The notes under the pieces are model-generated. The model had not been told where the DNA came from. It saw only the letters and a program-made list of their open reading frames with translations, and searched no databases. A stretch of 64,000 nucleotides of DNA from assembly GCA_950295325.1 (NCBI GenBank), contig OX485803.1, forward strand, positions 27,581,554 to 27,645,553, read 5' to 3'. Within the stretch, counting starts at the first letter, position 1. Each line of letters opens with the position of its first letter. Below are positions 58,489-64,000 of this stretch, one piece after another. Origin of the DNA: Polytrichum commune. Lineage: Eukaryota; Streptophyta; Polytrichopsida; Polytrichales; Polytrichaceae. Position numbers and translations under genes: made by a program.

Positions 58489-61354
58489 CTAGAATATAAC
58501 AACCACATTCTTGTGAGGTTTTATCTTTTATGTACAATGAAAAATGGCAACAAGACCAACTGAACCATGAAGATAATAAACATGCAAAGAGTTTATATAA
58601 ATTGCTCTATCATTGTAGAGAATAAGAATGGGCAACCCAAGTATGACTTATACCAACTTCAATCTACTCATTCCAATCTAGGAACACGAATTTAAGATGC
58701 AATAGAGGAAATGTTACACCTCCTATTTTCATCATAACCACTTTTATTCATAAATCTCTTATAGCAATTTTTTCATAGAAACCCACGTAACTAAGAGTTC
58801 ATTAAGTCATATTTTTAATACATGAAACTTACACTCATCTTTATTGTAGAAGGTTCACAATCAATGCATCAAGTTCAATGAGAGTTTTACCTGTATTTCA
58901 AAGTCTTTGGGCCAAATACAACAAAGGTGCTCACTGTGTGCAAGATCCAACATTATTAAGTTGGGTAATTGCAAATCCTTAGGCAACTCAATGAGATTCC
59001 AATGCCTCCCTTGCAACCATCTCAATTCCCTTGACCATTTTGAAAAATCGCCTTTCACATCACAATCTTCCAATATGAGAATTCGAAGTTCATTCAAACT
59101 GGCAAAATGTTCAGCTTGCCAAATTGCTTCAATTCCATTTCCTCTATTTTGAATTCCACTTGTTGTTAGTCCTCGCACTTTTTCAGTACCCTACAAGACC
59201 AACCTCACATATATAAACAAACTAATTTGTTGCAAAGCACTTAATACTCATAATACCTTGCAAACAAGTATTACTTATCATTTGTGCATCAAATTGTTTT
59301 GTAAACTTCACCTAAAACATCTACCTGATTTCTTCTCTTCTCTAGGATATATTATATTCTTAACATAACTATCCTTCCAACAAATAAGTTGCCTTGATTC
59401 TCGTACACAATTGATACAATGTGAATCAACATAAGAGATTTCAAAGGAATTTGACGACATGGACAAATACATGTGGTAAATATGTCAAGGCCGTCATGAT
59501 TGTTACCTTATTTTGTTCAAGAACTTTGGTGACTGCTGAAGGATTACACAAGTGGCTTTGCTCCCCTTCATTCCGTGGTGATTTCTTCATGACCACATCA
59601 CGTCCCATGTCTCGCAAAAGATCGTGCATAGTAAGGAAACCATTCTCATCCACCTTAAGTAGACACCTATCAATAAGGTTACATAGAAATGTAAATGCTG
59701 GGCTAAAGAAATCATCTGAGTTCCAAAAATCCAATGCCGCGTCCTTAGGCGCACCGACAAGAAAGAAGGCTATATCCAAAAACATTTCTTGTTCAACTTC
59801 ACCAAGGCTATTGTAGCTCAATTTGAGACAATCCAAAATTTCTTTGTTCTTGTGGAGTGCCTCCATTGCCTCATGCCATAATGCTTCATCCCCCCTCTTG
59901 TCAAACAAAAACCCTCCAATAACTTCCAAGGCTAAAGGTAAACCACCACATTCCTTTGCTATATCTCTTGACAAATCACGAAGTCTAGGACTTGGAATAT
60001 CGTTGTGAAAGGCACTCTTCAAAAAAAGTTGTAGAGAGTTTGATGCGCTCAACTCTTGCACCTCATGCAACAACTTCTCTCCAGCATCCCTCATTATGTT
60101 GTTCAATACGCTTTGATCTCGAGATGTGATCAACACTCGACTTCCTCCAGCAAGATTATTTAAGTCCGGTATAAGCTCATCGAATTGACTACGTTTTACA
60201 ATGTCATCCACAACTACAAATATTTTTTTCTTCTTGATTTGTTCAAAACAACGCTCAAAACCACCAATCTTTTTCATATCCTCTTGTAGCAAGTCCCACA
60301 CCATTTTTTCTTTAAGATTCTCCATGTTTGCATCCTTCACATCCTTCAAAAAACTTCGACAAGTAAAATTGTTTTGCTCATTGTATAGGTGTGTGGCAAG
60401 AGTCGTTTTGCCAATCCCGCCTTTGCCAGTTAAGCCCACAACACCCACGGTGTTGCCCATTTGGTTCAAAATGTTCAAAACCACCTCCGATGATTGCTCT
60501 AAACCCATCGGGTACCGCGCAGGACGGAGTTGAGCTGGGCCAAAAGCTTCCAAAACTCTAGCCACAATATCTTCCATGAATGCACATTCATCGCTGTGAC
60601 CCCAAATATCCATTCGAAATCAGAGACATACAACACATTATATAATTCTATGAACAAATCACCAAGCAACCATAAATGATGGAATGTTAACACTTGTGAA
60701 CATCTAATCAAATTCTACACTAAACAATTATAGAGGTCCATACGGTGCTTACTTGTACTTGGAATGTCGAAATCCTGTAAGATGGGAAGCTTCCAATAAG
60801 GCACTCTTCCACCTCTCCACATCTTCGTATCGTTTTCTCTCCAAATGTTTTTCAAAACCTTTAGCAAAGGGTCCACTTTCGATCCAACGAAGATGCTCGG
60901 GCTCAACGCCTTGAAAAAAAACGGGGATAACCTTCTCGGGGCTTTCCATCATATGGACCAGCTCGTTGAGACAATATTTTGATTCAGCATAACCCTCAGA
61001 AAAAATTGCAAGATGCACACGAACCCCACGGAGAGCCTCATTGATGGAGTTCCAGGCATGGTTACCCTTAATAAGAGATTTAGCATCCAAAAATGGATTA
61101 CAACCACGATCACGAAGTGATTTATACAAGTGAGAAACAAAAGAGCGTTTTACATCCGATCCACGGTGGTTCAAAAAAACATCATAATAGCCCAATGCCT
61201 CTGGGCTCACATCTTGTGAATCAAGCTCCATCCCTTTGTTAACATCATCCGTTTTGGTTTTTTTTTCCTTTTCGAATGAAGCACTTTGTTTTTGTTTTTT
61301 ATTTGTGTCTTCATTTATTTCCTTTTCGAATGAAGAGCTCCCTCTTTTTCCCAT
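54436..61354 (-). CDS. TIR-NBS-LRR (TNL) immune receptor with about 57 open LRRs
   Basis: Four exons fit consensus splice sites and keep frame: 61354-60753, 60593-59507, 59190-58891 and 58488-54436, encoding about 2013 aa. The order is a basic N-terminal extension, TIR, NB-ARC, linker and first LRRs, then 19 units of 71 aa (three LRRs each). Such receptors act in the cell, sense pathogen effectors and signal through TIR NADase activity. All main motifs are present. The stop at 54436-54438 is a TAG where other units have CAG, so the receptor may be a truncated form of a longer one. 57 LRRs is far above the usual 10-30. Splice sites are inferred by eye. Confidence 0.85.
58891..59190 (-). CDS. 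TNL exon 3: NB-ARC/LRR linker
   Basis: 100 codons, from acceptor CTTGTAG (GTEKVRGLTTSG, the usual start of this TNL exon) to donor CAG|GTAAAA. It contains the first degenerate LRRs (LRILILEDCDV, LPNLIMLDLAHS). Confidence 0.75.
59507..60593 (-). CDS. TNL exon 2: NB-ARC domain
   Basis: It begins after acceptor GTCACAG and ends at donor AAG|GTAACA. Motifs in order: P-loop GLTGKGGIGKTTLA; RNBS-A region FLKDVKDANMENL; kinase-2 KKIFVVVDDI; RNBS-B GSRVLITSRDQ; GLPL ECGGLPLALEV; RNBS-D MFLDIAFFLVG; MHD FLTMHDLLRDMG. All are intact, so nucleotide binding is likely. Confidence 0.85.
60753..61354 (-). CDS. TNL exon 1: basic extension and TIR domain
   Basis: ATG at 61354. The first 50 residues are Lys/Glu-rich with a repeated SFEKE motif and a possible nuclear signal (NKKQK). 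TIR motifs follow: YDVFLNHRGSDVK, a BB-loop region (FLDAKSLIKGNHAW) and YCLNELVHMME with the Glu used in TIR NADases. The exon ends at donor AA|GTAAGC and the 159-nt intron 1 follows. A gtgcag site just 5' of the ATG suggests a 5'-UTR intron. Confidence 0.85.
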
Positions 61355-64000
61355 TTGGATTTGCCTGCACCAATAATATCAAAAATGTATCCATGAACCA
61401 TACAAAGATCACTATTTCCACTTTATTTAGATTGTCATGATGGATCCAAATCATATGTGCAAGACGCTCATTACCATATGCAAACCAACACCAAAGGAAT
61501 TGTTGCTAGAGAAGTAGCTCCTACAACCCTCCTACATAATCCTCTTCTTACAAACCCAAACACATCATTGTCATAAAATGAATGATGTCATTGACTTGAC
61601 CATGAACACACATTTATGGAGCATACACCTACTAAACCCCAACAAGTGCCTCAAAATCTTATTATGGAGTCTCCATTGCATTCCAATAAGGTAGGTTTTA
61701 TCGACGTTATATTTTACAAGAATTGGTCTTCCTCATATTTATGTCCTCAATAGCTAGATGATAGTAATTTTATAGGAAACTAAATAAATTCGTCACATTG
61801 ACACCTATTAGAATCTACAACCACCCATAAAATCATTCCTAGCCCACTTTCAATACTTTAACTATGACCAAAAATTTGAACAAGCTAATTAACTATTAAG
61901 AACAAGGTGAAATCATGATTCAAGAAGATAATCCAAGATTAGAAGGTACTTGGATGCACTCACTTGATAGGCTATGTAGTCTCCTTCCAAGTGTCCAATT
62001 GGAAATTAGAATCACTTAATGTTGTAATTTTACAACACATGAGGATGAGGATGCCCCAAAACATCAATTACATCTTCCCTGCAATCGATCACCAGAAATG
62101 ACGACTGTAATGACATGCCACACAATAGATTGAAACAACACCGTTGATCAAACCTCAATCCAAAAGAACCGCAAATTGGAGAACTTGTTTTAAATAATCC
62201 AAAGGAAACTTGTAATTGGCTCAAAATGAACAATTGACAGTCGGCAAATTCTCTAAGAACCTGACACTTGTAAGGATGAAATTATGTTGGAAGTCCCACA
62301 TTTCACATGGACAAAGGACAAAAAAACTTCCAAGAGGGTTACTAGACTACGGTAGTTGAATGCTCCATCTGAATTGTTCCACACCAATTTTGTCAAGAGT
62401 TTACCAATGAACCACATAGACAACAAAACTTCAACTCCATGTACATTCTCATGGTAGATTGATAGATTTCGTACATGCATGAACCTACTTAACATATGAA
62501 AAAACCAACACCAAAGCCATCTCAAAATCAAACAACACCAATCCACAAGAATTGTTGCTAGAGAAAGAACTGTAACCCTCATGTAGGCACCCGTCCTCCA
62601 AACCCCAACACATTTATTGCCACAAAGTGAATATGTCTTTGAGTTCACCATGAACAAACATCATACTCCACAATCAAGTGGAGGTGTTTTGATCACCTAC
62701 GGGACCCTAAATTCCAACAAGGCCTCAACATCTCAAAATTGAGTCTCTATTGCATTTCGATAAGGTAGGTGAATCAAAGAATTCAAGAGGATATTTTACA
62801 CAAATTACTCTTACTACTATGAAAGTTTTTTTCTTAATAGCTCAAAATATAATAATTTACAGTATTACCTTAGAAACGACAAACGTACTCAAAAGAAGCA
62901 CTCCCTTGACCCTCATTGAAGAAATACAAGGCAATTGGATGCACCCACTTGATTGGCTATATATTCTCCTTCAAGTGTGAAATTTGAGTGATAAAGAGTC
63001 ACTATACATCATATACACGTATCGTCACCCCAACATTACTAAGGCTCTCCAAATTACTACACCCTTGCAACCAAATCCAAAATGTGGACAATATGTGGAT
63101 TGTGTTTCCTTTATGATTTTGTAATACACATGAAGACCATGATGCACCCTGAAATTCAAACTTTCTATCAAAACATGAATTACATCTTTCCTACAAACAA
63201 TGACCAAGAAAGATGGCAGCAATGAGTTGCTATGCACAATAGACTGGAATGAGACAGCTGACCAAACAACAAAACAGGGGAACCCAAATTAAGAAATGCA
63301 TCTCATAATCAACTCGAAATAAAACTCAACAAAGATTGGAATGACATCATTGTCTGATAGTGGCATCACAAACCCCACCACACGATTCTCAACCTCCACT
63401 CACTTTAAGGGAGCCAAAAGCAAGAGTAGAATCTGATAGAACCCTAAGCCCTTACACGTTAATAATTTGCTTCAACATATCACAAGGTGGTCTCTCCCTT
63501 TACTCAGGACTGCAAAATTTTCAAACCTACACGCCTGCATCCTCTCTTGAGCCGACAAGACCCTTTGAATTAGATGAATATTGACTACCGACAGAAACCA
63601 CATGCAATCAAGCACTCCCTACACATACTTCAGCACTTTGTAGATTGTTCCAGATCCTTCAATAGCAGGTCTCTCCCAGAAACTCCAACAAAAACCACCA
63701 CACTACAAGTATGCTTCACGATATGTAGACAACTAATAAAGAAGTCACCATGGATGAGCCTCTTACATCAGAAGGACGTTTGTCACAATTATGTACGCTT
63801 CACAAACCTGCCAAATGTCCAACAATTCACATGGACAGAGGTAAAACAAAAGCACCCAAAAGGACTACTAAACAAGGGCAGTGTTGGCCCAGGGTGCCAA
63901 CAAATTGGATGTACTCCAAGGGTCCTCACATAATAAAACCATTTCAGAGCTGATAATAGTTCTATAATAATGTAATATAGAGTTGTTATATAAGATTTCA
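61355..64000 (-). other. TNL upstream region with diverged ~1-kb duplication
   Basis: No ORF is convincing. Segments near 61460-62330 recur in diverged form near 62500-63340, for example the gttgctagagaa…, catgaacaaacatc… and cattgcatttcgataaggtagg blocks. A third partial trace lies near 63800-63890 (ttcacatggacagaggtaaaac). No clear promoter was identified. Confidence 0.45.

Overview
This window looks like nuclear DNA of a land plant. The evidence is a TIR-NBS-LRR resistance gene with plant-type introns, a hAT transposase of the plant BED/DUF659 type, Ty3/gypsy LTR retrotransposons with an initiator-Met-tRNA primer site, and CACTA-type and Mutator-type MITEs. The TIR wording (YDVFLNHRGSDVK) and the very long LRR array remind me of non-flowering land plants such as mosses or conifers, but that is a weak inference. 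I saw no rRNA, tRNA or CRISPR. No database search was possible; family names rest on motifs read by eye.

Layout. (1) 1-5223 is a nested pile of LTR retrotransposons. A 'type-1' element (973-bp LTR, element on the minus strand) sits in the integrase gene of a plus-strand 'type-2' chromovirus, which itself sits in the end of another type-1 LTR. (2) 5224-13650 holds three long coding regions: an unrecognised ORF (plus), an apparently intact hAT transposase (plus) and a coiled-coil/RING protein (minus, with a frameshift and an in-frame stop). (3) 13804-21087 is a complete type-1 element (5-bp duplication CCCGT) that split a GTCCGC/CCCGTTCCC minisatellite. (4) 21088-31440 holds small TATA-driven genes, a CACTA MITE, and a kinase-like gene cut in frame by a solo type-1 LTR. 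A second, internally inverted, array of the same minisatellite lies upstream of the kinase-like gene. (5) 31920-47810 is a G-rich satellite interrupted by a type-1 element (duplication GGGGT) that carries another type-1 element inside it (duplication CGGCT). (6) 47811-51022 is mostly anonymous and contains a Mutator-like MITE with a 9-bp duplication. (7) 51023-61354 is a minus-strand TNL gene whose LRR region is an array of 213-bp units, each encoding three LRRs. About 19 units are open; about 16 more lie beyond a stop codon and are decayed. (8) 61355-64000 is the TNL upstream region, with a diverged duplication of roughly 1 kb.

Main points. All four internally visible type-1 copies lack the catalytic core of reverse transcriptase and carry a 229-bp tandem repeat at the RT/RNase H junction. 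The three copies whose integrase is visible also share one nonsense codon. The family therefore appears to have spread after losing its own enzymes, presumably using proteins from another element. The hAT transposase, the unrecognised ORF, the RING protein, the kinase-like protein and several small TATA-driven ORFs are the best candidates for a poorly described multi-gene mobile cassette, although I could not find its ends. In the TNL, stop codons have been copied along with the LRR units, which shows that the array kept duplicating after it lost function.
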